The position numbers and the translations under genes were made by a program. Below the pieces are notes generated by a model. The model made no database searches and was not told where the DNA came from. It saw only the letters and a program-made list of their open reading frames with translations. From NCBI RefSeq assembly GCF_035317345.1, contig NZ_JAYKTU010000004.1: a stretch of DNA of 64,000 bases, one strand, 5' to 3'. This document shows, one piece after another, positions 54,111 to 62,764 of this stretch (position 1 is the first letter of the stretch; each line of letters starts with the position of its first letter). The DNA is from Cellvibrio fontiphilus (GTDB lineage Bacteria; Pseudomonadota; Gammaproteobacteria; Pseudomonadales; Cellvibrionaceae).

Positions 54111-55394
54111 ATGGAATCAATGTTGCTTCCCGCTTGGCTCTCGTGGTTGGAGTTGAATCATCCTCGTGAAATTGATTTGGGGCTTGCTCGGATCTCGGTG
54201 GTCGCCAAAAGAATGTCTTTGCTGGAGCCCCGCGCCAAGGTAGTCACAGTGGCAGGAACCAATGGGAAAGGTTCTTGCGTGACTGCTACGGCGGCTCTGT
54301 TGCGCGCGGCCGGTTTTTCTACCGGCGTCTACACATCACCCCATTTACTTCGTTATAACGAGCGTATTGTAGTTGACGGTGAACCTGCTTCTGACAAAGA
54401 AATTTGTAGTGCTTTCAATGCGATTTTTGCTGCTTGTCAGCTTGCTGATGAGTCATCTACAAGTCCTATTAGTTTGACCTATTTTGAGTACGGTACGCTT
54501 GCAGCGTTGGAAATATTTCGGCGTCATGGTGTGGATGCAATAGTTCTTGAAGTCGGACTGGGTGGAAGGCTAGATGCGGTTAATATTGTTGATGCCGATG
54601 TCGCTGTCATTACCAGCATCGCACTGGATCACACTGATTGGCTGGGTGATAGCCGCGAGCTTATTGGTTTTGAGAAAGCTGGTGTAATGCGCGCCGGTAG
54701 ACCTGTGGTTTGTGCCGATGCTTCCCCGCCGGAATCGATTGCTAATCATGCAAAAAAAATCGATGCTAACTTGTATCTCAGTGGGCGCGATTTTGGTTAT
54801 TTGCAACCGGCTGAGGGGCTTTGGACTTGGTGGGATTTATCGCATCGTTTTGATGATCAGCCTGTTCCTCAATTGCCTTTGCCAAGCCTTGCAGCGGCGT
54901 TAAAAGTTGTGTCGTTGCTGGGGTTGGATCTTGCAAAAATAGACGCTTTCCAATGTTTGGCCGGGTTGCGTATGCCTGGCCGCTTCCAGCAATTGTTATG
55001 GCGTGAAAGAAAAATTATTTTTGATGTCGCACATAATCCAGCTGCGACATCTTATCTATTGGCACGCTTGCAAGAGCCACAGTTTTCGTCCAGACCAATT
55101 CATGCTGTAGTTGCCATGATGGTAGACAAAGATCGCAGTGAAAGTTTGTCCAATCTCAGTAGCGTTGTTACTCGCTGGTATCTGGCTGACTTAGGAGCAG
55201 TCCCTCGCGCTGCTAGTGTTTTAGAGATGCAAAAGACTCTTGCTGCTTTGGGTTGCGTCGCAGATTTTGATGGTAGTGTTGCAGACTGTCTTGAGGCTGC
55301 TTATCAGGCTTCCAACCCGGATGATGTGATTATGGTTTTTGGTTCTTTTTACACTGTTGCTGCGGGTCTCCAAGCCATTGGTGGTCCGTTGTAG
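54111..55394 (+). CDS. folC: Bifunctional dihydrofolate synthase / folylpolyglutamate synthase
   Basis: Adds glutamate to dihydropteroate and to reduced folates, using ATP. The P-loop is VVTVAGTNGKGSCVTATAAL; YTSPHLLRYNERI, VLEVGLGGRLDAVN and ITSIALDHTDWLG are the conserved Mur-ligase-type segments, and IIFDVAHNPAAT marks the C-terminal domain. Length is 427 residues. The ATG at 54111 is used; ATG 54120 three codons later is an alternative. It is followed 33 bases later by the SPOR-domain gene, as in Pseudomonas. Confidence 0.96.
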   Translation: MESMLLPAWLSWLELNHPREIDLGLARISVVAKRMSLLEPRAKVVTVAGTNGKGSCVTATAALLRAAGFSTGVYTSPHLLRYNERIVVDGEPASDKEICSAFNAIFAACQLADESSTSPISLTYFEYGTLAALEIFRRHGVDAIVLEVGLGGRLDAVNIVDADVAVITSIALDHTDWLGDSRELIGFEKAGVMRAGRPVVCADASPPESIANHAKKIDANLYLSGRDFGYLQPAEGLWTWWDLSHRFDDQPVPQLPLPSLAAALKVVSLLGLDLAKIDAFQCLAGLRMPGRFQQLLWRERKIIFDVAHNPAATSYLLARLQEPQFSSRPIHAVVAMMVDKDRSESLSNLSSVVTRWYLADLGAVPRAASVLEMQKTLAALGCVADFDGSVADCLEAAYQASNPDDVIMVFGSFYTVAAGLQAIGGPL

Positions 55395-55427
55395 CGTGTC
55401 ATTTTTCGTGTGCAGCAGGGGTTATAG

Positions 55428-56045
55428 GTGAGAGAGTCAGTAAAACACCGTTTAATTGGGGCCGCGGTTTTGACGGCCATTGCGGTATTATTCTTGCCCA
55501 GTTTTTTTAAAGATCGGCAACAATTCCAGGTGGATACCAGTTCGCAAATTCCCGGTCGCCCCAGTATCACAGCGGTTGACTTTAACGAGCCAGAGCAGCC
55601 AGAGGGTATAGAGCCTGCTCCGGCCCCGGAAACTATGTTTGTGCCGGATGAAGCTGAATCTTTGACACCAGAAGCTTTGCCTAGAGAAACCAAAAGCGCT
55701 ATATCCATGATTAGCTCTTCAGGCAAAGCATCCTCTCTGAGTAATTCTATTTCGTCGGTAGGTACTTCCCAGACCGTTTCTAGCGAAGTGGCGGCACAAA
55801 TTTTGCCTGAGGGATGGGTTATCCAGGTCGCTAGTTTAAGTCTTCAGGATGGGGCGAATAAGCTTCGCGATCAATTGCAGCTTGAAGGCCAGAGGGCTTA
55901 TGTCAGGTCAGTATCCTTGGGCGAGAAGACTGTTTATCGCGTGTTTATTGGTCCCAAGCAAACAAAAGCGGAAGCCATGACCCTTAAAACGCAACTGGAT
56001 GCCCGTTTAAAAGTTAATTCTAGCGTTTTACCCTTCAAACCTTAA
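55428..56045 (+). CDS. dedD: SPOR-domain cell-division protein (DedD-like)
   Basis: Membrane-anchored protein that binds septal peptidoglycan. The N-terminus RESVKHRLIGAAVLTAIAVLFLPSFF is a cytoplasmic tail plus one membrane helix; a Pro/Glu/Ser-rich linker follows; the SPOR domain is at about residues 124-203 (EGWVIQVASLSLQDGANKLRDQL, VYRVFIGPKQTKAEA). Length is 205 residues. The start is GTG 55428, six bases after AGGGG. Position between folC and cvpA matches dedD of E. coli and Pseudomonas. Confidence 0.93.
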   Translation: MRESVKHRLIGAAVLTAIAVLFLPSFFKDRQQFQVDTSSQIPGRPSITAVDFNEPEQPEGIEPAPAPETMFVPDEAESLTPEALPRETKSAISMISSSGKASSLSNSISSVGTSQTVSSEVAAQILPEGWVIQVASLSLQDGANKLRDQLQLEGQRAYVRSVSLGEKTVYRVFIGPKQTKAEAMTLKTQLDARLKVNSSVLPFKP

Positions 56046-56122
56046 AGCAATTTTCGGCATACCTCTGGTAGAATGCGCGCCTCCGTAAATCACTCATTGC
56101 TGAAATGGGAGCAGGCGAGTTT

Positions 56123-56644
56123 ATGAATTGGGCTGATTGGGCCATTATCGCAATTTTCTCGCTCTCCTGTTTGATTGGCATTATCCGGGGGTTTGTTCGT
56201 GAAGCCCTGTCCTTAGTTATCTGGGTTGCTGCAGTAATAATCGCCAAATTGTTTGGCGAGCAATTCGCTGCTCTCCTGGTAAATCAAATTGAATCGCCAT
56301 CTCTTCGTTTGATGACCTCTTACGCAATATTATTTGTTGCCGTTTTATTGCTTGGTGCTATGGCAAGTTACCTGATTGGTGCATTGGTGCGTGCTACGGG
56401 GCTATCGGGCACAGATCGTCTACTCGGTATGGTTTTCGGCACTGCCCGGGCATTTATTATTGTGATGGCGCTACTGATTTTGTTGCCGGGCTTCTTGCCG
56501 GTTGATCAGGATCAATGGTGGCATGAAGCGCAACTGATTCCCCATTTTTTAGCTTGTGAGGACTGGGTAATCGCGGCTTATAGAGAAACCAGTGAATGGT
56601 TGATGACGTTGTTCGGTAGCGTTGAGTCAGCCGAAAAACTTTAA
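56123..56644 (+). CDS. cvpA: CvpA family membrane protein
   Basis: Inner-membrane protein of four hydrophobic helices; in E. coli it is needed for colicin V production and bile/envelope homeostasis. The conserved N-terminus is MNWADWAIIAIFSLSCLIGIIRG-like with GFVREALSLVIWVAA; GTDRLLGMVFGTARAFIIVM is the family signature. ATG 56123 gives the canonical MNWADW start; an in-frame ATG six codons earlier adds a non-family extension. Length is 173 residues. purF follows 29 bases later and is expected to be cotranscribed. Confidence 0.95.
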   Translation: MNWADWAIIAIFSLSCLIGIIRGFVREALSLVIWVAAVIIAKLFGEQFAALLVNQIESPSLRLMTSYAILFVAVLLLGAMASYLIGALVRATGLSGTDRLLGMVFGTARAFIIVMALLILLPGFLPVDQDQWWHEAQLIPHFLACEDWVIAAYRETSEWLMTLFGSVESAEKL

Positions 56645-56673
56645 TCTTGTTTAATTGTTATTGAGGCAATCTT

Positions 56674-58200
56674 ATGTGCGGTATTGTAGGTATTGTGGGT
56701 AAACGCGATGTGAATGTGCAGCTTTACGATGCGTTGACTATCTTGCAACACCGTGGCCAGGACGCCGCCGGTATGGTCACCTGTCAGGATGGCCGGATGA
56801 GCCAACAAAAAGCCAATGGCTTGGTGCAGGACGTATTCCGCACCCGTCACATGCAGCGTCTGCTCGGCAATATGGGAATTGGGCATGTGCGCTACCCAAC
56901 AGCGGGCAGTTCAGGCCCAGCGCTAGCACAGCCATTTTATGTGAACTCCCCCTATGGTATTGCGCTAGCGCACAACGGAAACCTCACTAATGCTGACAAA
57001 TTAAGCGAAGATATTTTTAAAACCGATTTGCGTCACGTGAACACTGACTCAGATTCGGAAGTGCTGCTCAACGTGTTTGCCCATGAGCTGCAAGTGCAGG
57101 GCAAGCTAAATCCAAATGCCGATGATATGTTTGCCGCTGTTGCTGGTGTGCATAACCGTGTCACCGGTGGCTATGCAGTGGTGGCTTTAATCGCCAACTA
57201 TGGCCTGATTGCGTTCCGCGACCCTAACGGTATTCGCCCTTTGGTTTACGGCAAGCGCGAAGCGGAAGAGGGCGGTCTTGAGTATATGGTGGCATCTGAA
57301 AGCGTTGCGTTGGATGTGCTTGGTTTTGAATTAATTAATGATGTCGCACCGGGCGAGGCTATCTACATCACCGAAGAAGGTGAGTTGCATCGCCGCCAGT
57401 GTGCTAAAGAAACGCGTTTGACTCCCTGCATTTTTGAGCATGTTTATTTTGCCCGCCCTGACTCCATCATGGATGGTATTTCGGTTTACAAAGCGCGCTT
57501 GCGCCAAGGTGAAAAACTTGCTGAAAAGATTCTGCGCGAACGCCCGGATCACGATATTGATGTGGTTATTCCAATTCCTGACACCAGCCGTGTTGCGGGT
57601 CAAGCGCTGGCTCAGAAGCTGGGTGTGAAGTTCCGCGAAGGCTTGGTCAAAAACCGCTACATTGGCCGTACCTTCATCATGCCTGGGCAACAGCAGCGTA
57701 AAAAATCGGTGCGCCAAAAACTGAACCCCATCGAGCTGGAGTTCAAAGGTAAAAACGTGCTCTTGGTGGACGACTCTATAGTGCGTGGCACCACTTGCCA
57801 GCAAATTATTCAAATGGCGCGCGATGTGGGTGCTAAAAAAGTCTACTTCGCTTCAGCGGCGCCAGCGGTTAAATACCCTAACGTCTACGGTATTGATATG
57901 CCCACTACCGCCGAGCTGATCGCGCACGGCCACAGCGATGAAGAAGTCTGCCGCGAAATCGGTGCCGACTGGTTGATTTACCAAGATCTGGACGATCTGA
58001 TTGCTGCATCCACCGAAGGCAATAGTCAGGTCACAGCCTTTGATTGCTCAGTCTTTACCGGCGAGTACTGTGCGGGCGATGTCACACCGGAATATTTGGA
58101 AAAAGTGGCTGCAGCGCGCAATGACAGCGCCAAGTCCGGCAAAAAAGTAAAACAAATGGAATTGCCGATTGGTTTACACAACGGAGCCGCACGCGGCTGA
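56674..58200 (+). CDS. purF: Amidophosphoribosyltransferase
   Basis: First committed step of purine synthesis, making phosphoribosylamine from PRPP and glutamine. The N-terminal nucleophile cysteine follows the initiator methionine (MCGIVGIVGKRD), HRGQDAAGMVT and GHVRYPTAGSSG belong to the glutaminase domain, and the PRPP-binding motif is VLLVDDSIVRGTT. Length is 508 residues, like E. coli PurF, and no cysteine pattern for an FeS cluster was noticed. No PurR box was seen upstream. metZ follows 20 bases later. Confidence 0.98.
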   Translation: MCGIVGIVGKRDVNVQLYDALTILQHRGQDAAGMVTCQDGRMSQQKANGLVQDVFRTRHMQRLLGNMGIGHVRYPTAGSSGPALAQPFYVNSPYGIALAHNGNLTNADKLSEDIFKTDLRHVNTDSDSEVLLNVFAHELQVQGKLNPNADDMFAAVAGVHNRVTGGYAVVALIANYGLIAFRDPNGIRPLVYGKREAEEGGLEYMVASESVALDVLGFELINDVAPGEAIYITEEGELHRRQCAKETRLTPCIFEHVYFARPDSIMDGISVYKARLRQGEKLAEKILRERPDHDIDVVIPIPDTSRVAGQALAQKLGVKFREGLVKNRYIGRTFIMPGQQQRKKSVRQKLNPIELEFKGKNVLLVDDSIVRGTTCQQIIQMARDVGAKKVYFASAAPAVKYPNVYGIDMPTTAELIAHGHSDEEVCREIGADWLIYQDLDDLIAASTEGNSQVTAFDCSVFTGEYCAGDVTPEYLEKVAAARNDSAKSGKKVKQMELPIGLHNGAARG

Positions 58201-58220
58201 GCGTTTGATTAGGAGCTGAG

Positions 58221-59429
58221 ATGGATAACCTGGACGACCAATTAGCTGGAGACCCGCTGCTCGGTGCCGCGCTGGATACACTCGCGATTCGCGCTGGCCA
58301 CACGCGCTCCAGCGAAGGTGAGCATAGCGAAGCCCTATACCTTACCTCGAGTTATGTTTTTGGCAGCGCGCAAGAGGCTGCCGAGCGATTCTCAGGCGCA
58401 CAGCTTGGTAATGTTTACTCACGCTACACCAACCCAACGGTGCGCATGTTTGAAGAGCGAATTGCTGCGCTAGAGGGCGCTGAGGCAGCAGTGGGTACTT
58501 CATCGGGCATGGCAGCGATTTTGGCCACCTGTATTGCGCTATTAAAATCCGGTGATCACATTCTCTGCTCGCGCAGCGTTTTTGGTACCACAACTGTGTT
58601 GTTTACCAAGTACCTGCAAAAATTTGGTGTCACCACCAGCTTTGTAAGCCCCACCAACTATGCCGAGTGGGAAGCGGGCTTTACGCCCAATACCAGGCTG
58701 GTATTTGTAGAAACACCCTCCAACCCGTTGTGTGATGTTGTGGACATACAGCGTCTGGCAGACATGACTCACGCACATGGCGCGTTGTTGTTAGTGGACA
58801 ACTGTTTCTGTACGCCCGCATTGCAGCAGCCACTCAAGTTCGGCGCTGATTTAATTATCCATTCAGCGACTAAATACATCGACGGCCAAGGTCGCTGCCT
58901 GGGTGGCGTTGTTGCTGGTGCAAAAGTATTGGTAGATGAAGTGCTGGGTTTTATCCGCAGCGCTGGTCCCAGCATGAGCCCGTTTAATGCCTGGGTTTTT
59001 CTCAAGGGCTTGGAAACCCTGCGTTTGCGGATGGAGGCTCACTCACGCAATGCGCTGGAATTGGCACAATGGCTCAATGCTCACCCGCGTGTGGAGAAGG
59101 TTTTCTATGCTGGTTTGCCCAGTCATGTTGGTCATGAGCTAGCAGCAAAACAGCAATCGGCTTTTGGCGGGGTTTTGTCTTTCCGCGTTAAAGGTGGACG
59201 TGAGGAAGCGTGGCGAGTTATAGATGCGACGCGCATCATGTCGCTCACCGCGAACCTGGGGGATACCAAAACTACCATTGTGCACCCCGCAACAACGACT
59301 CACGGGCGTTTGACACCCGAACAAAAAACTGAGGCGGGTATTACCGAAAACCTGATCCGCATCGCGGTTGGTCTGGAGGATATTGGCGATTTAAAAGCCG
59401 ACCTTGTGCGTGGTTTAGGCAGTTACTAA
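58221..59429 (+). CDS. metZ: O-succinylhomoserine sulfhydrylase
   Basis: Pyridoxal-phosphate enzyme of the Cys/Met family that makes homocysteine directly from O-succinylhomoserine and sulfide in methionine synthesis. Motifs include YSRYTNPTVRMFEERIAALEGAE, SGMAAILA, VFVETPSNPLCDVVDI, DNCFCTPALQQPL and the cofactor lysine in HSATKYIDGQGRCLGG. Length is 402 residues. The assignment to MetZ over MetB rests on the purF-metZ order shared with Pseudomonas and on overall sequence. AGGAG precedes the ATG. It closes the plus-strand block. Confidence 0.95.
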   Translation: MDNLDDQLAGDPLLGAALDTLAIRAGHTRSSEGEHSEALYLTSSYVFGSAQEAAERFSGAQLGNVYSRYTNPTVRMFEERIAALEGAEAAVGTSSGMAAILATCIALLKSGDHILCSRSVFGTTTVLFTKYLQKFGVTTSFVSPTNYAEWEAGFTPNTRLVFVETPSNPLCDVVDIQRLADMTHAHGALLLVDNCFCTPALQQPLKFGADLIIHSATKYIDGQGRCLGGVVAGAKVLVDEVLGFIRSAGPSMSPFNAWVFLKGLETLRLRMEAHSRNALELAQWLNAHPRVEKVFYAGLPSHVGHELAAKQQSAFGGVLSFRVKGGREEAWRVIDATRIMSLTANLGDTKTTIVHPATTTHGRLTPEQKTEAGITENLIRIAVGLEDIGDLKADLVRGLGSY

Positions 59430-59469
59430 GCCTTTGGCGAGTCAAGGCTCAAAAAAAGCTGTTTGGGTC

Positions 59470-59498
59470 TTGTCCTTGGGATTTCAGCTTGGTAAAGT
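59470..59498 (+). promoter_or_regulatory. Candidate promoter of tRNA-Val
   Basis: TTGTCC and TAAAGT are separated by exactly 17 bases, followed by a GC-rich discriminator (GCGCGCCC) as usual for stable RNA genes. The -10 lies about 34 bases before the tRNA. Confidence 0.5.
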
Positions 59499-59531
59499 GC
59501 GCGCCCTGTCACCCGAAAGGGTTTGCATTTT

Positions 59532-59608
59532 AGGACTATAGCTCAGTTGGTTAGAGCACCACCTTGACATGGTGGGGGTCAGCAGTTCGAGTCTGCTTAG
59601 TCCTACCA
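59532..59608 (+). tRNA. tRNA-Val (GAC)
   Basis: A complete cloverleaf of 77 bases: acceptor stem AGGACTA/TAGTCCT, D arm GCTC...GAGC, anticodon stem CCACC/GGTGG around loop TTGACAT (anticodon GAC, reading GUC/GUU valine codons), and T arm AGCAG-TTCGAGT-CTGCT. The CCA end is encoded. No neighbouring integrase or repeated 3' end suggests an element inserted here. Confidence 0.98.
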
Positions 59609-59613
59609 ATTTC

Positions 59614-59642
59614 AAAAGCCGCTTATTTAAGCGGCTTTTTTT
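59614..59642 (+). terminator. Intrinsic terminator after tRNA-Val
   Basis: Twelve-base stem AAAAGCCGCTTA/TAAGCGGCTTTT with a two-base loop and a T-run, six bases after the tRNA. Confidence 0.92.
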
Positions 59643-59712
59643 ATTACCTGTTGTTTTTGTAGTTTTTCTTTCACTGCTGATTCCACTGTTTGGTCTTCAA
59701 TAGTCACGTCGA

Positions 59713-59740
59713 CTTGAATTTCTGTTTGATTGCCCCATCT
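59713..59740 (+). promoter_or_regulatory. Sigma-32 type heat-shock promoter of htpG
   Basis: CTTGAA and CCCCATCT are separated by 14 bases, a near-exact match to the RpoH consensus (CTTGAA, 13-17 bases, CCCCATnT). It ends 69 bases before the htpG start codon. Confidence 0.85.
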
Positions 59741-59809
59741 AGAATCCACTGCTACCGCTATGGTGGCTTTTCAGTTCACTTATTTGTGCATTTGACTCAG
59801 GAGTTAAAC

Positions 59810-61708
59810 ATGACCGTTGATGCCCGCAAAGAAACTCGTGGCTTTCAAACTGAAGCCAAGCAGTTACTGCATTTAATGATCCATTCTTTGTATTCGAATA
59901 AGGAAATTTTCCTGCGCGAATTAGTCTCTAACGCATCCGATGCGGCGGATAAGTTGCGTTTTGAAGCGGTTTCTAATGGCGATCTTTACGAAGGTGATAC
60001 TGAACTGAAGATCCGTATCAGTTTTGATAAAGAGGCGAAAACTCTCACCATCAGCGATAACGGCATAGGTATGTCGCGCGATGAAGTAATTGAAAATCTG
60101 GGTACTATTGCCAAATCTGGCACGGCCCAATTTATGCAAAAACTGTCTGGCGATCAGAAAAAAGATGCGCAACTAATTGGTCAATTTGGTGTTGGTTTTT
60201 ATTCAGCGTTTATCGTTGCTGACAAAGTCGTTGTAACTACTCGTCGCGCTGGTGCTCCGGTTAATGAAGCAGTGCGCTGGGAATGTTCTGGCGATGCCGA
60301 GTTCACCGTTGAATCAGTGGAAAAGCAAGGTCGCGGTATGACCGTGGAGCTGCACTTAAAAGATGATGCTCTGGAATTTGCCGACCACTGGCGCTTGCGC
60401 TCCATCATCAAAAAATATTCCGATCACATTGCTATCCCGGTGGTGATGCAAAAACAAACAGCCGCTGGTGAAGAATCCAGTGAACCCGAGGATGAGGTCA
60501 TCAATACAGCCACAGCGCTGTGGACACGCTCACGCGCCGATGTGACTGATGAAGAATACAAAGAGTTTTACAAACATATCAGTCACGACTTCACTGATCC
60601 ATTAAGTTGGAGCCATAACCGTGTAGAAGGTAATTTGGATTACACCAGCTTGCTCTATATTCCCGCCCGCGCGCCGTTTGATTTGTACAATCGCGATGCA
60701 TCGCGTGGTGTGAAATTGTATGTTCAGCGCACGTTTATCATGGATGACGCTGAGCAGTTCTTGCCGCTTTATTTGCGTTTCATCAAAGGTGTGGTGGATT
60801 CAAACGATTTGAGTTTGAACGTATCGCGCGAAATTTTGCAAAAAGATCCCAACATTGATTCCATGCGTTCCGCACTCACTAAGCGTGTATTGGATATGCT
60901 GAGCAAAATGGCCAAGAGCGAGCCGGAAAATTATGCCAATTTCTGGAAAGAATTTGGTCAGGTGATGAAAGAAGGCCCCGCAGAAGATTTCGCCAACCGT
61001 GAAAAAATTGCCAAGCTACTGCGTTTTGCTTCGACTCATACTGGCAGCGCCGAACAGAATCAATCGCTGGATGATTATGTGGCGCGCATGAAAGACGGTC
61101 AGGAAAAAATTTATTACATCGCTGCCGAAAACTTCAATACGGCGAAAAACAGCCCGCATCTGGAAGTATTCCGCAAAAAAGGCATAGAGGTCTTACTCTT
61201 GTCTGACCGCGTGGACGAGTGGTTGATGAGCCATCTGCAAGAATTTGAAGGTAAACATTTCCAGGATGTCGGTAAAGGGGAGCTGGACCTTGGCAAGTTG
61301 GATAGCGAAGAGGAAAAACAAGCGCAGGAAAAAGTAGCCGAACAATTAAAGCCGCTGCTGGAGCGCGTGAAAAATGCTTTGGTTGAGCAGGTATCGGAAG
61401 TGCGTATCACCCATCGTTTAACTGATTCACCTGCGTGTGTGGTGGTTGGTCAATTCGATATGGGCGCACAAATGCGTCGTCTGCTTGAGTCAGCAGGGCA
61501 GAAGGTTCCGGAATCCAAGCCAATTTTTGAACTCAACCCCGAGCACCCGCTAGTGAAAAAATTGGATGCTGAGGCTAACGAGGAGCGCTTTGGCGATTTG
61601 GCGCATATTCTATTTGACCAAGCAAATTTGGCAGAGGGTGCGCAGCTTAATGACCCGGCAGCCTATGTGCAGCGCTTGAATAAGTTGCTGTTAGAATTGA
61701 GTCACTAG
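59810..61708 (+). CDS. htpG: Chaperone HtpG (Hsp90)
   Basis: Cytoplasmic ATP-dependent dimeric chaperone. The N-terminal GHKL ATPase shows ETRGFQTEAKQLLHLMIHSL, NKEIFLRELVSNASDA, LTISDNGIGMSRDEVIENLG and GQFGVGFYSAFIVAD; the middle domain has LYIPARAPFD and SLNVSREILQ; the C-terminal dimerisation domain is complete. ATG 59810 has CAGGAG seven bases upstream and gives the standard MTVDARKETRGFQ start. Length is 632 residues, like E. coli (624). A sigma-32-like promoter lies upstream, and a strong terminator follows. Confidence 0.98.
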   Translation: MTVDARKETRGFQTEAKQLLHLMIHSLYSNKEIFLRELVSNASDAADKLRFEAVSNGDLYEGDTELKIRISFDKEAKTLTISDNGIGMSRDEVIENLGTIAKSGTAQFMQKLSGDQKKDAQLIGQFGVGFYSAFIVADKVVVTTRRAGAPVNEAVRWECSGDAEFTVESVEKQGRGMTVELHLKDDALEFADHWRLRSIIKKYSDHIAIPVVMQKQTAAGEESSEPEDEVINTATALWTRSRADVTDEEYKEFYKHISHDFTDPLSWSHNRVEGNLDYTSLLYIPARAPFDLYNRDASRGVKLYVQRTFIMDDAEQFLPLYLRFIKGVVDSNDLSLNVSREILQKDPNIDSMRSALTKRVLDMLSKMAKSEPENYANFWKEFGQVMKEGPAEDFANREKIAKLLRFASTHTGSAEQNQSLDDYVARMKDGQEKIYYIAAENFNTAKNSPHLEVFRKKGIEVLLLSDRVDEWLMSHLQEFEGKHFQDVGKGELDLGKLDSEEEKQAQEKVAEQLKPLLERVKNALVEQVSEVRITHRLTDSPACVVVGQFDMGAQMRRLLESAGQKVPESKPIFELNPEHPLVKKLDAEANEERFGDLAHILFDQANLAEGAQLNDPAAYVQRLNKLLLELSH

Positions 61709-61745
61709 CCGCTTTTCCGCCTGAGAGCAAGCGAATGCTGTGATT

Positions 61746-61784
61746 AAAAATGACCTTGTCTATAATCGGACAAGGTCATTTTTT
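61746..61784 (+). terminator. Intrinsic terminator after htpG
   Basis: Fifteen-base stem AAAAATGACCTTGTC/GACAAGGTCATTTTT with loop TATAATCG and a T-run, 37 bases after the htpG stop codon. Confidence 0.9.
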
Positions 61785-61823
61785 ATGACCTCAATTTATT
61801 TACTCTTCACAAGTGAGCCAGTT

Positions 61824-62285
61824 ATGGATTACAAAAATATTGTACTGCCGGCAAAAAAATCTATTGCTCTTGTAGCCCATGACAATAAAAAACAAGACTT
61901 ATTGACCTGGTGTAAACAGCACCAACAACAGCTCATGGCACACACTCTTTTTGCAACAGGTACTACCGGCAGTTTAATTGCCGCTGAAACCGGACTGCCG
62001 GTGCATAAATTAATTTCCGGCCCGCTGGGTGGCGATCAACAAATTGGTGCGCTGATTACGGAAGGCAAGGTGGACATGTTGATCTTTTTTTGGGATCCGT
62101 TTGAGCCAATGCCCCATGACCCGGATGTAAAAGCTTTATTGCGTATTGCGGCGGTCTGGAACATTCCTGTGGCCTGTAATCAAAGTTCGGCCGATTTTAT
62201 CGTGAGTTCGCCGCTGTTCAGCAGTGAATCAACCCACTTGGTACCGGATTACGATGCCTATATCACTAAACGTTCAAAAACCTAG
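61824..62285 (+). CDS. mgsA: Methylglyoxal synthase
   Basis: Converts dihydroxyacetone phosphate to methylglyoxal and phosphate, a bypass that relieves sugar-phosphate stress. Motifs are SIALVAHDNKKQDLL, LFATGTTGSLIAAETGL, SGPLGGDQQIGALI, and the catalytic-aspartate segment FFWDPFEPMPHDPDVKALLR. ATG 61824 gives 153 residues, matching the 152 of E. coli; in-frame ATGs upstream (61785 and others) fall in or next to the htpG terminator. The ribosome-binding site is weak. Confidence 0.95.
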   Translation: MDYKNIVLPAKKSIALVAHDNKKQDLLTWCKQHQQQLMAHTLFATGTTGSLIAAETGLPVHKLISGPLGGDQQIGALITEGKVDMLIFFWDPFEPMPHDPDVKALLRIAAVWNIPVACNQSSADFIVSSPLFSSESTHLVPDYDAYITKRSKT

Positions 62286-62468
62286 CAATAAAAATACTCC
62301 TTCTTATTACAAACTTTTGTTAATATCTGTTAACTCCAGGTTTTTGGTTCTAATCATTGGTGCCAAATGCCGGGTTGTTTTGGATAACCGCGGGCTTAAG
62401 CTGGCGATCATTGGATGAAGCAAACCGAGCAAATAACAATAAGCATCAAGGCTTTAGAGGTGTTTCAT

Positions 62469-62687
62469 ATGTCTGAACGTGAAATTGGTACTGTTAAGTG
62501 GTTTAACAACGTGCGTGGGTATGGGTTTATTACTCGCGGAGAAGGAGGGGAGGATATTTTTGTTCATTACAGAAATATCCGTGCCGATGGCTACCGTTCC
62601 TTGGCCGAAGGCCAGAGTGTTGAATTTCAATTACAGCAGGGAGATAAAGGCTTGCAAGCAGAAGATGTAGTACTGCTGCTAAGCTAG
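62469..62687 (+). CDS. Cold-shock domain protein
   Basis: Single-stranded nucleic-acid-binding protein of 72 residues with one OB-fold cold-shock domain. GTVKWFNNVRGYGFI carries RNP1 and EDIFVHYRNI carries RNP2, with aromatic residues in place. ATG 62469 follows AGAGGTG at about eight bases; an upstream in-frame ATG at 62415 is less likely. Which Csp paralogue it is, and whether it is cold-induced, cannot be read; the 180-base upstream region shows no obvious CspA-type cold box. Confidence 0.93.
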   Translation: MSEREIGTVKWFNNVRGYGFITRGEGGEDIFVHYRNIRADGYRSLAEGQSVEFQLQQGDKGLQAEDVVLLLS

Positions 62688-62716
62688 CATAAGTAATTGA
62701 AATCTTTTCAACCCAT

Positions 62717-62744
62717 AAAAACACCAGCCTCGGCTGGTGTTTTT
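62717..62744. terminator. Bidirectional terminator between csp and csiV-like gene
   Basis: Thirteen-base stem AAAAACACCAGCC/GGCTGGTGTTTTT with a two-base interior (a four-base loop if the last pair opens) and A/T tracts on both sides, between convergent genes. Confidence 0.9.
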
Positions 62745-62764
62745 GTTTCTGCAGCATACCGGCA

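Noticed and set aside
59532..59608. tRNA-Val as an integration site for a mobile element
   Set aside because: No integrase gene and no duplicated tRNA 3' end was seen; htpG follows directly.
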